From: CAWGET01 sp963821715
Lineage (GTDB): Bacteria; Bacteroidota; Ignavibacteria; Ignavibacteriales; Melioribacteraceae
Length of the DNA stretch: 64,000 nt
Direction of reading: 5' to 3'
Assembly: GCA_963821715.1 (NCBI GenBank)
Contig: CAWGET010000006.1
Coordinates: forward strand, 930,001 to 994,000
Translations under genes and position numbers: made by a program
Shown: positions 34,729-44,170 of the stretch, piece after piece
Numbering within the stretch: position 1 is the first letter of the stretch
Layout of the letters: every line of letters begins with the position of its first letter
The notes under the pieces: generated by a model
What the model was told of the DNA's origin: nothing
The model's database searches: none
The model's input: the letters and a program-made list of their open reading frames with translations, nothing else

Positions 34729-35292
34729 ATGATTAAAATTGGACTAAACAAAGTCGGCGTTATGATAAAATCTACAGATGTTCTAATACCGCAGGAAACT
34801 ATCTCATCTAAAATTTATTTGATACGTAATCAAAATGTATTGTTAGACTCCGATCTTGCAAAACTTTACGGCGTTGAAACTAGAATACTTAAACAGGCAG
34901 TAAGAAGAAATATAGAGCGGTTTCCTTCAGATTTTATGTTTGAATTGAAGAAGGAAGAGTATGATTCTTTAAGATCACAATTTGTGACCTTAAAACGCGG
35001 AAAGCATTCCAAATATTTGCCGTTTGCTTTTACCGAACAAGGCGTAGCTATGCTCTCCTCCGTTTTAAATAGCAAGCGAGCTATAAGCGTAAACATATCT
35101 ATAATGAGAGCCTTTGTTAAATTGCGCGAGTTTATGCAGAGCAGCGAGAAATTAGCGTTTAAATTAGCTCAGCTGGAAAAAGAAACCAAAGAAGAATTTT
35201 CTAAACAACAAGAACAAATATCTTTAATTTTTGAAGCGATAAAAGAATTGATTGCTGAAGAATCAAAACCTAAACGGAAGATCGGTTACTAA
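34729..35292 (+). CDS. ORF6N-domain protein
   Basis: A 187-residue protein. The ORF6N domain spans about residues 17-115: KIYLIRNQNVLLDSDLAKLY, then VRRNIERFPSDFMFELKKEE, LRSQFVTLKRG, and YLPFAFTEQGVAMLSSVLNS. The C-terminal third is a charged coiled coil (KLAQLEKETKEEFSKQQEQI). The family is related to phage KilA-N/BRO-type DNA-binding proteins and occurs as lone genes in many bacterial chromosomes; its cellular role is not established. The ATG at 34729 gives a short poorly conserved leader; a Met at residue 12 (34762) is an equally good start. No phage genes are nearby, so it is probably a remnant of past transfer. Confidence 0.88.
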   Translation: MIKIGLNKVGVMIKSTDVLIPQETISSKIYLIRNQNVLLDSDLAKLYGVETRILKQAVRRNIERFPSDFMFELKKEEYDSLRSQFVTLKRGKHSKYLPFAFTEQGVAMLSSVLNSKRAISVNISIMRAFVKLREFMQSSEKLAFKLAQLEKETKEEFSKQQEQISLIFEAIKELIAEESKPKRKIGY

Positions 35293-35325
35293 TCAGTCTT
35301 CTTTTAAAGACCGTTTAAAAGTTTT

Positions 35326-35996
35326 ATGAAAACACAAAACATCATAAACGAATTAAAAGCTCGATTCTAATTCTAAAAATAAAGAGGGAATGGCAAGGTT
35401 TGGTATTAATCCCGAAAACTGCTTTGGGATTGAGTATGCCGTTTCTTAGAAATAAAGCCAAAGAAATCGGGAAAGATCATCAGCTTGCGCGCGAGTTGTG
35501 GGAATCGCGAATTCACGAAGCCAGAATTTTAGCGACTTTGATCGACGAACCACGTCTCGTTACAGCAAGTCAGATGGATATGTGGACTAACGATTTTAAT
35601 TCCTGGGATCTGTGCGATCAATGCTGTATGAATTTATATGTAAAGACGGATTTTGTTCACGAGAAAATTTTGGATTGGTATGATTCCGAAAAGGAATTTA
35701 CGAAACGCGCGGCATTCGCGCTTATTGCCGTTTCCGCCGTTCATAAAAAAGATTGGCGCGACGAGGATTTTACGCGCTACTTTCCGTTGATAAAAAAAGC
35801 ATCTTCCGACGAACGGAATTTTGTGAAGAAAGCCGTAAATTGGGCGCTTCGGCAAATAGGGAAAAGAAATCTGGCATTAAATTCCGAAGCGATAGAACTC
35901 GCGCAGAAATTAATCGAATCTAAATCAAAGTCCGCCGTCTGGATCGGCAAAAATGCTTTGAAAGAATTACGAGAAAAAAGAAAAAATCTAAAATAG
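35326..35996 (+). pseudogene. AlkD-like DNA alkylation repair protein, twice frameshifted at the N-terminus
   Basis: Three frames in order make one AlkD-family (HEAT-repeat glycosylase-like) protein. First, MKTQNIINELKARF starts at 35326 and hits a stop at 35368. Next, NSKNKEGMARFGINP is in the next frame. Then PKTALGLSMPFLRNKAKEIG and the remaining 180 residues or so follow to 35996, with HEARILATLIDEPRLVT, MDMWTNDFNSWDLCDQCC and EKEFTKRAAFALIAVSA. One extra T near 35366-35368 and one extra C in the CCC at 35411-35413 account for both breaks. The C-terminal frame alone lacks the first conserved helix, and its apparent TTG start at 35400 lies inside the family's MARFGINP motif. Close to other decayed genes. 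Confidence 0.85.
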
Positions 35997-36003
35997 AATC
36001 TAT

Positions 36004-36264
36004 TTATTCTTCTAACGAAAGTTCTACTAATTTAGAATTTACTCCTGGTAAAACTTCCAGTTTTCTCGCTAATTCCAGTTTCTGTTCGTCGGTTCCGTAA
36101 AGCTCGCAGATCAGCAAACCTTCGTCGGAGCAGTTATCCAAAACGCCATCGTGAATTCCCAAACGCGTTTTAATAATGCATCCCCAAGCGGTTAAAATCT
36201 GCTGGACTTTCACCGCTTCTTTTTCTCTCTTCCCAATAAGAATTAATAGAACTGTTTTTTTCAT
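36004..36264 (-). CDS. Small ACT-like regulator resembling the TM1266 hydrogenase-regulator family
   Basis: An 86-residue protein counted from the ATG at 36264, which sits behind AGAGGAAACCGG, a good ribosome-binding site; a longer frame to 36303 lacks one. It begins MKKTVLLILIGKREKEAVKV and has KTRLGIHDGV in the middle and a VLPGVNSKLVELSL end. This beta-alpha-beta pattern matches the small ferredoxin-like/ACT-like proteins annotated as iron-only hydrogenase system regulators. Function in this family is only inferred from neighbourhood elsewhere. No hydrogenase genes lie in this window. It converges on the AlkD-like gene seven bases away. Confidence 0.65.
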   Translation of the reverse strand: MKKTVLLILIGKREKEAVKVQQILTAWGCIIKTRLGIHDGVLDNCSDEGLLICELYGTDEQKLELARKLEVLPGVNSKLVELSLEE

Positions 36265-36303
36265 CCGGTTTCCTCTTAGGCTTGAATTACAAATAATTAT
36301 CAA

Positions 36304-36942
36304 TTAGAATTGGAGAAATAATTAAATATTAAGGTAAAATTTTATAAATAAAGAAGCTATTTTCTTTCGCTAAATAACATCAGGAAATTAAGTGTAGAGG
36401 AAAACCTTTTTATCATTGATATAGGAGAGTATTTTTAATTCCAGCAAAGAAATTCCGCTAACGGATTATCAAAAAAAGGAGTTGAATAAAAGACTAAAAA
36501 TTATTTGGAAGTTTCCGGAAATGTCATTTCTTGAAAAGATATTATTGGTTATTATTATTCGCGTATTAGCGGCAAAAGGTTTTCCGATTTTACGGATTTA
36601 TTTGCGAAGTTTTAGTTTGTCTATTGAAGAAATTAGAATTCAGCAAGGAGAATTTTTAGGCGTAATTTCCCACAAATTTTTATATTTATCGATAAAAAAA
36701 ATCCGTCGCCCAGCGCTGTTCCTTTCGAATCTAAACGAGTTTTAACAAAATTAATTCACACCGCAAAAATCTGATTCCAATCCGAATCCTTCTGAATATT
36801 TTTCATCTAATTAAATAATGAAACTCTTACCGCATTAAAGAAGTTTAAAAAAGTAACTATTTATACAAACGGCATTGCATTATTTTTTTATATTTGTGAT
36901 TCCATTTTTTAAATAACTAAGTAAACAAAACGGAGTAAACGG
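36304..36942. other. Intergenic region with decayed toxin-antitoxin remains
   Basis: A 639-bp gap between convergent accessory genes and the M13 peptidase gene. Its first half holds degraded antitoxin-like sequence (36385-36525). From about 36550 to 36775, broken frames include IRRPALFLSNL and, in another frame, FPQIFIFIDKKNP, which may be remains of a RelE/ParE-type toxin or another small protein; this is uncertain. An 87-codon frame from 36482 runs across them but changes reading frame relative to the antitoxin-like pattern and is not regarded as a gene. Close to the peptidase gene, TATATTTG at 36889-36896 fits a -7 promoter element. Confidence 0.5.
36385..36525 (+). pseudogene. Remnant of an addiction-module antitoxin
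   Basis: One frame gives LSVEENLFIIDIGEYF and the next gives SIFNSSKEIPLTDYQKKE followed by LNKRLK. Together they read like the addiction-module component family (usually LSxEEKxxLxEDIWxSI, then LTxxQKxELDRRL). A two-base loss near 36421-36427 explains the shift (expected DIWESIF). There is no credible start codon left. Low similarity to any complete gene makes this a broken relic. Confidence 0.6.
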
Positions 36943-38988
36943 ATGAAGGGATTTTCAAAATCATTTTTAATTGTAACGATTGGAGTTTTAATGACAGCAT
37001 TTACTTTTACAGGCTGTTCCGATGAAAAGGAATCGAAGGGTCTGGACGTTGAGAATATCGATTTTACTGTTGAACCGGGACAGGATTTTTATCAGTACGC
37101 CGTTGGAAATTGGATGGCAAACAATCCTATTCCCGCCGAATATACGCGTTGGGGAAGTTTTGAAGAATTAGCTGAACGGAATTACGTCATCTTGAAAAAG
37201 ATGATGGAAGAAACATCAGCCGATAGCGGGGCAGAAAAAGGAAGCGTCTCGCAGTTGGTCGGCGCTTTTTACGCATCCGGGATGGATTCCGCCAAAATTG
37301 AAAAGCTCGGAGCCGAACCGCTGAAACCGGAACTTCAAAAAATAGATAACATAAAAAACAAAACAGAATTCGCGAAGGAAGTAGCGCGGATGCATATGTA
37401 TACCAGCAATCCTCTGTTTTATTTTTATGCGGGACAAGACGCGAAGAACAGCGAAATGGTTATCGCTCAGTTATCACAAGCCGGATTAGGATTACCCGAC
37501 AGAGATTATTATCTGAACAAAGATGACAAGTCGAAAGAGATTCGTGAGAAATATGTTCAGCATGTCGAAAATATGTTTAAGCTGATGGGACAAGACGAAA
37601 AAGAAGCTAAGCAAAACGCAAAGACGGTTATGGATATTGAGACTAAGCTGGCTAAAGCTTCGATGACGAGAGTGGAAAGAAGAGACCCGAAAAAAACTTA
37701 CAACAAAATGTCGCTGGCGGAATTGGCGAATAATTCGAATGGTTTTGATTGGAAGCTTTACTTCAATACGCTTGGGCTTGAAAGAACTGATGCCATAAAT
37801 GTAGCTCAGCCGGAGTTTATGCGCGAAGTAGGAAAGCTGACTTCGAACGAAAGTTTATCAAATCTTAAAACATATTTGAAATGGAATTTGGTTAGATCGT
37901 TCGCGTATTCACTTAGTTCTGATTTTGTAAATGAGAGATTCGGTTTTGCGGGAACATTTTTGAACGGAGCCGAAGAACTGCAGCCGAGATGGAAAAGAAT
38001 GATCAACTCGACGAACGGCGCTCTCGGCGAAGCGGTTGGGCAAGTTTACGTTAAAGAAAATTTTCCGCCAGAAGCTAAAGAAAAAGCACTTGACCTTGTA
38101 AACAATGTTTTAGCGGCAATGGAAGAAAGAATTAATAATCTTGAATGGATGGGCGAAGAGACAAAAAAACAGGCGATCAAAAAATTAAATTCGCTAACAG
38201 TGAAGATCGGTTATCCGGATGAATGGATTGATTACTCGAACATCGATATTTCGCGCGATAATTATGTGCAGAATGAAATGAATTCCAATTACGCCGCGTT
38301 CCAAAGAGAACTTGCAAAAATTGGAAACCCGGTTGACAGGAACGAATGGGAAATGAACCCGCAGACGGTTAACGCCTATTTCCATCCGTTAAAAAATGAA
38401 ATCGTATTTCCAGCTGCAATTCTACAACCGCCGTTCTTCGATGCCGAAGCCGATAATGCTGTAAATTACGGAGCTATCGGAGCAGTAATCGGACACGAAA
38501 TTACACATGGATTCGATGATCAGGGCAGACAATACGACGCCGAAGGAAACATACAGGATTGGTGGACGAAAGACGACGAAGAGAGATTTAATTCGCGCAC
38601 AAAATTTTTAGTCGATCAATACAATGAGTATATGCCGGTGGATACTTTCCGCGTGAACGGCGAACTGACGCTCGGCGAAAACATTGCCGATCTCGGCGGC
38701 TTGAACGTTGCGCTTACCGCTTTAGAGAAAGCGAACGAAGGAAAAGAAGTTGAAGAGATTGACGGGTTTACTCCCGAGCAGAGATTCTTCCTATCCTGGG
38801 CGCAAGTATGGAGAAACAATATACGAGATGAAAATTTATTGGTTAGATTAAAAACCGATCCGCATTCGCCCGGCAAATATAGAGTAATAGGACCATTGGT
38901 AAATATGCCGGAATTTTACGAAGCGTTCGAAATTCGTCCCGAAGATCCGATGGCAAGATTAGATACCTTGCGAGTGAAGATCTGGTAA
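36943..38988 (+). CDS. M13 family metallopeptidase lipoprotein (neprilysin-like)
   Basis: A 681-residue zinc endopeptidase of the PepO/neprilysin family. The signal peptide ends FTFTGCSD (lipidated Cys near residue 26), so the enzyme is probably attached to the envelope. The M13 N-terminal domain begins GQDFYQYAVGNWMANNPIP. The catalytic zinc site is HEITH at 518-522 in IGHEITHGFDDQGRQYD, with the third ligand in GELTLGENIADLGGLN. The substrate-binding NAYFHPLKNEIVFPAAILQPP and the terminal RVIGPLVNMPEFYEAF are family hallmarks. These enzymes cleave oligopeptides. A TAnnTTTG element (36889) lies upstream and a strong terminator at 39052 follows. Confidence 0.96.
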   Translation: MKGFSKSFLIVTIGVLMTAFTFTGCSDEKESKGLDVENIDFTVEPGQDFYQYAVGNWMANNPIPAEYTRWGSFEELAERNYVILKKMMEETSADSGAEKGSVSQLVGAFYASGMDSAKIEKLGAEPLKPELQKIDNIKNKTEFAKEVARMHMYTSNPLFYFYAGQDAKNSEMVIAQLSQAGLGLPDRDYYLNKDDKSKEIREKYVQHVENMFKLMGQDEKEAKQNAKTVMDIETKLAKASMTRVERRDPKKTYNKMSLAELANNSNGFDWKLYFNTLGLERTDAINVAQPEFMREVGKLTSNESLSNLKTYLKWNLVRSFAYSLSSDFVNERFGFAGTFLNGAEELQPRWKRMINSTNGALGEAVGQVYVKENFPPEAKEKALDLVNNVLAAMEERINNLEWMGEETKKQAIKKLNSLTVKIGYPDEWIDYSNIDISRDNYVQNEMNSNYAAFQRELAKIGNPVDRNEWEMNPQTVNAYFHPLKNEIVFPAAILQPPFFDAEADNAVNYGAIGAVIGHEITHGFDDQGRQYDAEGNIQDWWTKDDEERFNSRTKFLVDQYNEYMPVDTFRVNGELTLGENIADLGGLNVALTALEKANEGKEVEEIDGFTPEQRFFLSWAQVWRNNIRDENLLVRLKTDPHSPGKYRVIGPLVNMPEFYEAFEIRPEDPMARLDTLRVKIW

Positions 38989-39051
38989 TGTTTAATTTAT
39001 TGTAGATGCGGAATATATTTCGTATCGCTTCAGCTGTAAAACTTAAACAAG

Positions 39052-39080
39052 AGAGCCGCCTATTAAGCGGCTCTTTTTTA
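39052..39080 (+). terminator. Rho-independent terminator
   Basis: AGAGCCGC-CTATTAA-GCGGCTCT is followed by TTTTTATTTTTT, 64 bases after the M13 peptidase stop codon. Confidence 0.92.
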
Positions 39081-39221
39081 TTTTTTCCAAAAAAATTTTC
39101 GCGCTGGTGTTACTTTGAATTCAAACATATTGGAAAATCTATTTTATCTTAGTGCTTCTGGGCAATGTTTTTAGCCAATTTACCTCGCTTTTTTTTCAAT
39201 TAATAATTTTTAAGGCTCTAG

Positions 39222-39241
39222 AGACGCGGCATGCCGCGTCT
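39222..39241. repeat. GTAGAGACG-type palindrome
   Basis: AGACGCGGCATGCCGCGTCT is a perfect 20-bp palindrome flanked by AG and TTAC, so the extended form is (T)AGAGACG...CGTCTTTAC. It belongs to the same broad type as the hairpin at 58743-58770, which shares the GTAGAGAC outer stem. Not a terminator, as it lacks a T run. Confidence 0.6.
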
Positions 39242-39308
39242 TTACATTTAAATTTTCTGATGAATTATTCTCTGAATTTTATTAGTTTCAACAATCATTT
39301 CAAAAAAT

Positions 39309-40244
39309 ATGAGTTATATGGAAGCTCTCTCAATTCAAAATCTTACAAAAACATTCGACAAAACAATCGCCGTTAACAATGCATCTTTCTCCGTTCCCGA
39401 AGGATCGATCTTTGGTTTGATAGGACGCAACGGCGCCGGGAAAACAACAACGCTTAGAATGATAATGAATATTTATCTTCCCGACAGCGGCGAAATTATT
39501 TTCCGCGGATCCGACACCGGACAGGATTTCAAAAATCGCGTAGGCTATCTTCCCGAAGAACGCGGACTCTACAAAAAAATGAAAGTTATAGATACGCTTC
39601 TTTACTTCGCCGAACTAAAAGGAAAAACCGGAAAAGATGTTGAACGCAGCGCGGTTGAATATTTAAAAAGATTCGATCTTGAAGAAAGGAAAAACAGCAA
39701 GATAGAAGAACTTTCAAAAGGGAATCAGCAGAAAATACAATTCATCCTAACTATTCTTCACGATCCTGAGTTTTTAGTTTTGGATGAACCTTTCTCCGGA
39801 CTCGATCCGATAAATACTAATCTTCTTAAAGAAATTATTTTGGAAATGAAACGGAAAGGAAAGGTTATTATTTTTTCAACTCATTTAATGGACTTTGCCG
39901 AAAAAATGTGCGACCACATAGCGATAATAGATAATGGCGAAATAATCCAGACCGGACCCCTTACCGAATTAAAAAGGAAATTTGCTAAACGAAACGTAAG
40001 CCTTAATTATGAAGGCGATATTTCATTCCTGAAAAATAATCCAATTGTGGAAAAGATAGAAGACTTCGGGAATTCAACCGGCATAAGGGTTAAAGAACAC
40101 GATCAAATACAGGAGCTGCTGAAACTACTAGTGGAAAACAACATTCTGATAAAACGATTCGACGCTAACGATATTTCTCTTCACGAAATTTTTGTTGAAT
40201 TAACCGGCGATGAGTTGAAAACCGCGGAGGTAAAAAATGTTTAG
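39309..40244 (+). CDS. ABC transporter ATP-binding protein (NatA-like)
   Basis: A 311-residue ATPase. Walker A GRNGAGKTT at 39-47, signature LSKGNQQKIQF, Walker B FLVLDEPFSGLDP and the switch H in IIFSTHLMDF are all intact. The C-terminal extension of about 90 residues fits the DUF4162 tail of NatA/CcmA-like exporters. A second Met at residue 4 could also be the start. It overlaps the permease gene by eight bases, so the two are coupled and form a two-component ABC-2 exporter, possibly for sodium or an unknown small molecule. Confidence 0.94.
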   Translation: MSYMEALSIQNLTKTFDKTIAVNNASFSVPEGSIFGLIGRNGAGKTTTLRMIMNIYLPDSGEIIFRGSDTGQDFKNRVGYLPEERGLYKKMKVIDTLLYFAELKGKTGKDVERSAVEYLKRFDLEERKNSKIEELSKGNQQKIQFILTILHDPEFLVLDEPFSGLDPINTNLLKEIILEMKRKGKVIIFSTHLMDFAEKMCDHIAIIDNGEIIQTGPLTELKRKFAKRNVSLNYEGDISFLKNNPIVEKIEDFGNSTGIRVKEHDQIQELLKLLVENNILIKRFDANDISLHEIFVELTGDELKTAEVKNV

Positions 40245-41506
40245 CAAAAGAACTCTCGCGGTAATGAAAAGAGAATTCAGAGATAAACTACTTTCCAAGA
40301 CATTTATTATTATGACGGTTTTGATACCAATATTTTTATTTGGAATTCTCGGGCTGCAAACTTTTCTTCTATCTTTTGACGACGACGAAGGCGCCGTTTT
40401 GGATATAGTTTCTGCTTCGGAAGAACTTACTGTAACATTGAATTCTGAATTTTCAGATCTCGACTGGATCGATAACCGGGATTATAGTCTCTCGTTCGAA
40501 ACAATGGACAGCGCGCGTTTCAGGGAATATTTGCAGACGAGAAAACCCGATATTTTGAACGGCAGCCTGACCGGAATGATCTATATTCCCGAATCCGCAA
40601 TGACCGATAAAAGGATTGAATATTATTCGCAAAATCCAAACAACAACACATTGTTCAATAAAATAAGGGGAACGATAAATACAGCGTTTGTCGATCTTTA
40701 TTTTGAAGGTAGAGATATTTCTGATGACGATATTGATTTCGCACGCAACGGAGTTGATTTTAATCCGTTTAGAATTACTGAAGACGAGGAAATTTCCGAA
40801 GAAGGATTCGGGAATGAAATCGTCGCATTCTTGTTCACATTCCTCCTTTACTTTAGTCTGATTATGATCGGCACAATGATGATGCGTTCGGTTGTTGAAG
40901 AGAAGAACAACCGGATTGTAGAGATTCTTTTATCATCAGTAAACTCAAAAGAATTGATGACAGGAAAAATTCTCGGAACGAGCATAACGGGATTGATCCA
41001 AATGGCAATTTGGCTCTCCCCTGTAATGCTGCTCATTTCCACTTCGTGGTTTGTTCTACCCAAAGATCTTACCGTCAATATAAGTATGATGCAGATACTT
41101 TATTTTCTGATCAATTATTTTATCGGGCTTGTAACATTCACCGGATTGTTTGCATCTGTCGGGGCGATTTTTGATAACGATCAGGATGCGCAATCGGGAA
41201 TTTGGCCGATTATGATTTTGATTATGATTCCGTTTTTCATAGCGATTACGGTCCCGACAAATCCGCAAAACGTTATTGCCCGCGTCGCTTCCATTGTTCC
41301 GTTCGGATCGATAATGGTAATGCCCGCGCGCGTTTCGATGATCGACGTTCCGGACGTGGGAATTTATTCTTTCCTTAGTTCTAAGCGTGGTTACCCTGGT
41401 TCTAATTTTTATACTCGCCGGAAAAATTTACAGAATCGGAATTTTAAAAACCGGCAAAAAACCGAAATGGAGCGAAGTGGTTAAGTGGGTGAAATATAAA
41501 TATTGA
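40237..41506 (+). pseudogene. ABC-2 type permease (NatB-like), frameshifted near the 3' end
   Basis: About 370 residues of a normal ABC-2 permease: LAVMKREFRDKLLSKTFI, a first helix, a large extracytoplasmic loop, and then the helices including MMMRSVVEEKNNRIVEILL, the coupling-helix hallmark. After MIDVP the reading frame shifts, and the frame ending at 41484 gives an unlikely basic tail. One base removed from GG at 41351-41352 instead restores WEFILSLVLSVVTLVLIF and IYRIGILKTGKKPKWSEVV, the typical last helix and tail, ending at 41506. The partner ATPase is intact. The break could be a sequencing error; if real, the exporter lacks its last helix. Confidence 0.85.
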
Positions 41507-41596
41507 TTTATATTGAAGAGGCAGGAAATAACCTGTGTATATGTACTAATGCTATATTTACTATTCATTGTTTAACAAAAAACAAACTAATTCTTA

Positions 41597-42082
41597 ATGA
41601 AAAAATTATTGATTGTTTTTATACTTCTTGCGGCGAATTTTTTGTACTCGCAAACTTCAACCAATTCCAAGAATAATTTTAGGTTAGGCTTTATTATTGG
41701 AGATCCCACGACCTTCATGCTTGCAGCCGGAAAGGATATGAATGATTATTCATTCAGGATATCAACGGGCGGCTGGATAGACGAGACATACACAATACAA
41801 GGCGAACTAATTTATAAGTTGTATGAGCGGGATACTTTTGAACAAAACATCGGCTTGATTGCAGGATATAATAGAGGTAAAAAACTTTACGAAAGAACAT
41901 TTTATAATTACTATTTCCATTGGAATGTAGATCATCCCGGGAAAACAAACTCTTTTTATTTAGGACCGAGTTACAGGATAAATTGGACGCATTTTTTCAT
42001 TCAGGCGTCCGCGGTTGTCGGAACTGGAAATTTCAAATATCCCAGATTATTAATGCAGATCGGATATTACTTAGATATTTAA
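41597..42082 (+). CDS. Small outer-membrane beta-barrel-like protein
   Basis: A 161-residue protein with a signal peptide (KKLLIVFILLAANFLYSQ). The remaining 140 residues alternate polar and hydrophobic residues in short strands with frequent Gly and aromatic residues (FRLGFIIGDPTTFMLAAG, YSFRISTGGWIDETY, LGPSYRINWTHFFIQ) and end in an aromatic/hydrophobic strand. The GFIIGDPTTFML start resembles the two related proteins at 60534 and 61071. It is probably a small eight-strand barrel; function unknown. Its stop overlaps the stop region of the TonB receptor on the other strand by four bases. Confidence 0.68.
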   Translation: MKKLLIVFILLAANFLYSQTSTNSKNNFRLGFIIGDPTTFMLAAGKDMNDYSFRISTGGWIDETYTIQGELIYKLYERDTFEQNIGLIAGYNRGKKLYERTFYNYYFHWNVDHPGKTNSFYLGPSYRINWTHFFIQASAVVGTGNFKYPRLLMQIGYYLDI

Positions 42083-44034
42083 AATTCAAAATTTAGTCCG
42101 GCGAAAAATTGCCGTCCGGCTTCGGGCAACCCCCATTGCGAATAATAAAGTTTGTCGAAAATATTATTTGCTCTTATGAAGAAAGCCAAATTTTTGTTTG
42201 AGTCTATCGCAAGATTATAAGCTAACCTCGCATTCAGCAAAAAATGATCCGGCAATTTCTGAAGGTATTCATTCCCTTCCTGGTAAGCGAATTCAACTCC
42301 CGCATAATTAACTTCTATAGAAGGAAGTAAGTTTTTGATCTTATAACCAAGAAATAAACCGGCTATAAATTGAGGTTTATATTCAAGAGTGTCGGTGAAA
42401 TCGCCGTCATCATTTTGAGAAAACGAGTTCAGGTATGTAAAATTAAAGTTGGTTTTCAAGTTTTTCAAAATTTTAAATTCGGAAATAAATTCCACGCCGT
42501 AGGTTCTAATCTTATCTTTGTTCACTCGCTGGAACTGTCGGTCGGGCAAAGCAATCCGAACAATTCCACCATTCACATAAGAAAGGAAAAAATTCAAGTC
42601 TGATTTTCCTTTATCAAACTTCCGGGTAAAATTTAATTCACCGGTGTAAGCAACTTCAGATTTTAACTTCGGATTCGGGACGAACCGCCCAAGAGCGCCG
42701 GAGAAGGTTTCGCGTAATGTCGGGAATCTCGTCTTCCTACCGAAGTTTAGTTGAATAGAATAATTTTTAACAGGAGCATAAATGAAAGCGGTATTTATGC
42801 CTACATCCGAAATGGGATCCTTCGAAGGTTTGTCGCCTGTTTTCGGAGTCGCGGAACCGTCAAGACTAAGTCCGGCAATCGCAGTAAAATTATTTTCAAT
42901 AAACTCATACTCGGCGCCAGCGCTGTAAATGTATTGAGAATATCTTTCAATTTGGTAATCGCCCGATAAAAATTGCTCATCATGAATTGTGGATAAGCCG
43001 TTGAGCGCAAAACGGACGAGCGAGTTTTTGTTAAATATTTTGGAATAGATAAGCCGTCCGTTGAAAATCAGATCTTCATCTTTTTCAGTGTCGTCAATTT
43101 CCGTAAATGATTGATCGGTGTATTGATCGATCTGCATATTGAACTTTGACGCGGCAAATGAATAGACCAAAATAGAATTCCGTCCGGCAAGGTTCTGCTT
43201 TCCATTGATATTGACGGTAGATTTGCGCCATTCAGGATATCTCCAGAATCTCGGCTTCCCGACATTGCTCTCCGGCGGAACTCCTTTTTCCGAATCGATC
43301 AATGAAAGCGATAGATTAACGTCGGAAAAATCATCGAACTTATAATTTATTTTTGAGAATAAACTGTAACTCCGCAGAAAGCTGTTTATTCTTTCTTTAG
43401 ATGAACCGCTTTCCGGCTGATTATATGATTCGGGCAAATTAAAACCGGAGCTATTTTTGTATGAAGCCGAGGCAGCATAAAATAACTTTTTTTCGCCTCC
43501 TGAGATCAAACCTGAGTAACTGTGAAAATCATTCCCGCCGAATTTTGTCGAGATCAGTCCTTTTTGATTACCGCTCTGAGGGTTTACTGTATTAACGTTT
43601 ATCACACCTGCAATCGCGTTAGCACCGTATACAACAGATGGAATTCCACGGGTTACTGTAATTTCTCCGATTGCTTCGGTAGGAATTAAACTCAAATCAA
43701 TGCGGTTATCCCAAGGAATATTTAACGGAACGCCTTCAAAGAAAAGCGCTATTTGCCGTTCTCCGGATCCTCGCAAATAAAAAAGAGTTTCTCCGCGTGA
43801 GTTTGTCTGACTTTTTATAGATGGGATTACTCTTCCAAGCTCAATAAGATTTGAAGCGTCGGCTTTTTTGATTTTTGCGTAATCAATTTCCGTAACGGTT
43901 TTTGGTTCGATAATTATTCCGCTTTTGACGGTTATCTCATCCAATTTGTAAGTTTTAACCGAATCTTTTTTTTGCGCGAATGAAACGCTCGATAAGAGAA
44001 AGAGTAATAGAAACAGGCGGAGAAATTTTTTCAT
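42079..44034 (-). CDS. TonB-dependent outer-membrane receptor
   Basis: A 651-residue receptor. A signal peptide is followed by a short TonB-box-like segment (YKLDEITVKSG). The plug domain spans about 40-150 (IPSIKSQTNSRGETLFYLRG, VTRGIPSVVYGANAIAGVINV). The remaining residues form a 22-strand barrel ending in the usual aromatic-terminated strand (FFAGLNFEF). There is no SusC-type carboxypeptidase-like N-terminal extension, so it resembles receptors for metal chelates, corrinoids or small siderophores. Located downstream of a corrinoid adenosyltransferase and isochorismatase on the same strand, but with a repeat-containing gap of 136 bp. A role in corrinoid or siderophore import is inference from context; no B12 riboswitch was recognised upstream. 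Confidence 0.9.
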   Translation of the reverse strand: MKKFLRLFLLLFLLSSVSFAQKKDSVKTYKLDEITVKSGIIIEPKTVTEIDYAKIKKADASNLIELGRVIPSIKSQTNSRGETLFYLRGSGERQIALFFEGVPLNIPWDNRIDLSLIPTEAIGEITVTRGIPSVVYGANAIAGVINVNTVNPQSGNQKGLISTKFGGNDFHSYSGLISGGEKKLFYAASASYKNSSGFNLPESYNQPESGSSKERINSFLRSYSLFSKINYKFDDFSDVNLSLSLIDSEKGVPPESNVGKPRFWRYPEWRKSTVNINGKQNLAGRNSILVYSFAASKFNMQIDQYTDQSFTEIDDTEKDEDLIFNGRLIYSKIFNKNSLVRFALNGLSTIHDEQFLSGDYQIERYSQYIYSAGAEYEFIENNFTAIAGLSLDGSATPKTGDKPSKDPISDVGINTAFIYAPVKNYSIQLNFGRKTRFPTLRETFSGALGRFVPNPKLKSEVAYTGELNFTRKFDKGKSDLNFFLSYVNGGIVRIALPDRQFQRVNKDKIRTYGVEFISEFKILKNLKTNFNFTYLNSFSQNDDGDFTDTLEYKPQFIAGLFLGYKIKNLLPSIEVNYAGVEFAYQEGNEYLQKLPDHFLLNARLAYNLAIDSNKNLAFFIRANNIFDKLYYSQWGLPEAGRQFFAGLNFEF

Positions 44035-44087
44035 TATGTATTTTTTTAAATATTCAATTATATTTTAATTCTTTAGCAATTCTGTTT

Positions 44088-44142
44088 CCGTTGGCTTCAG
44101 CCAACGGAAACAGAAACACAAGAACTCGAAGGGCTTTAGCCC
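44088..44142 (-). repeat. Paired hairpin element, type GGGCTAAAGCCC / CCGTTGGCTGAAGCCAACGG
   Basis: On the minus strand GGGCTAAAGCCC (44142-44131) and CCGTTGGCTGAAGCCAACGG (44107-44088) follow each other, with the second flanked by AACAGAATTG. A second copy lies at 49522-49576 with the same order and near-identical stems. Both copies lie between minus-strand genes. Confidence 0.75.
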
Positions 44143-44170
44143 AATTTAATTTTCGACTTTAAATAATTTT

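Noticed and set aside
36482..36745. An 87-codon frame in the gap before the M13 peptidase
   Set aside because: Its first part continues antitoxin-like sequence from upstream, but the rest is hydrophobic and unlike any family; read as decayed sequence and not a gene.
44035..44170. A B12 riboswitch upstream of the TonB receptor
   Set aside because: The only structure found is the paired-hairpin repeat; the conserved B12-box core was not seen.
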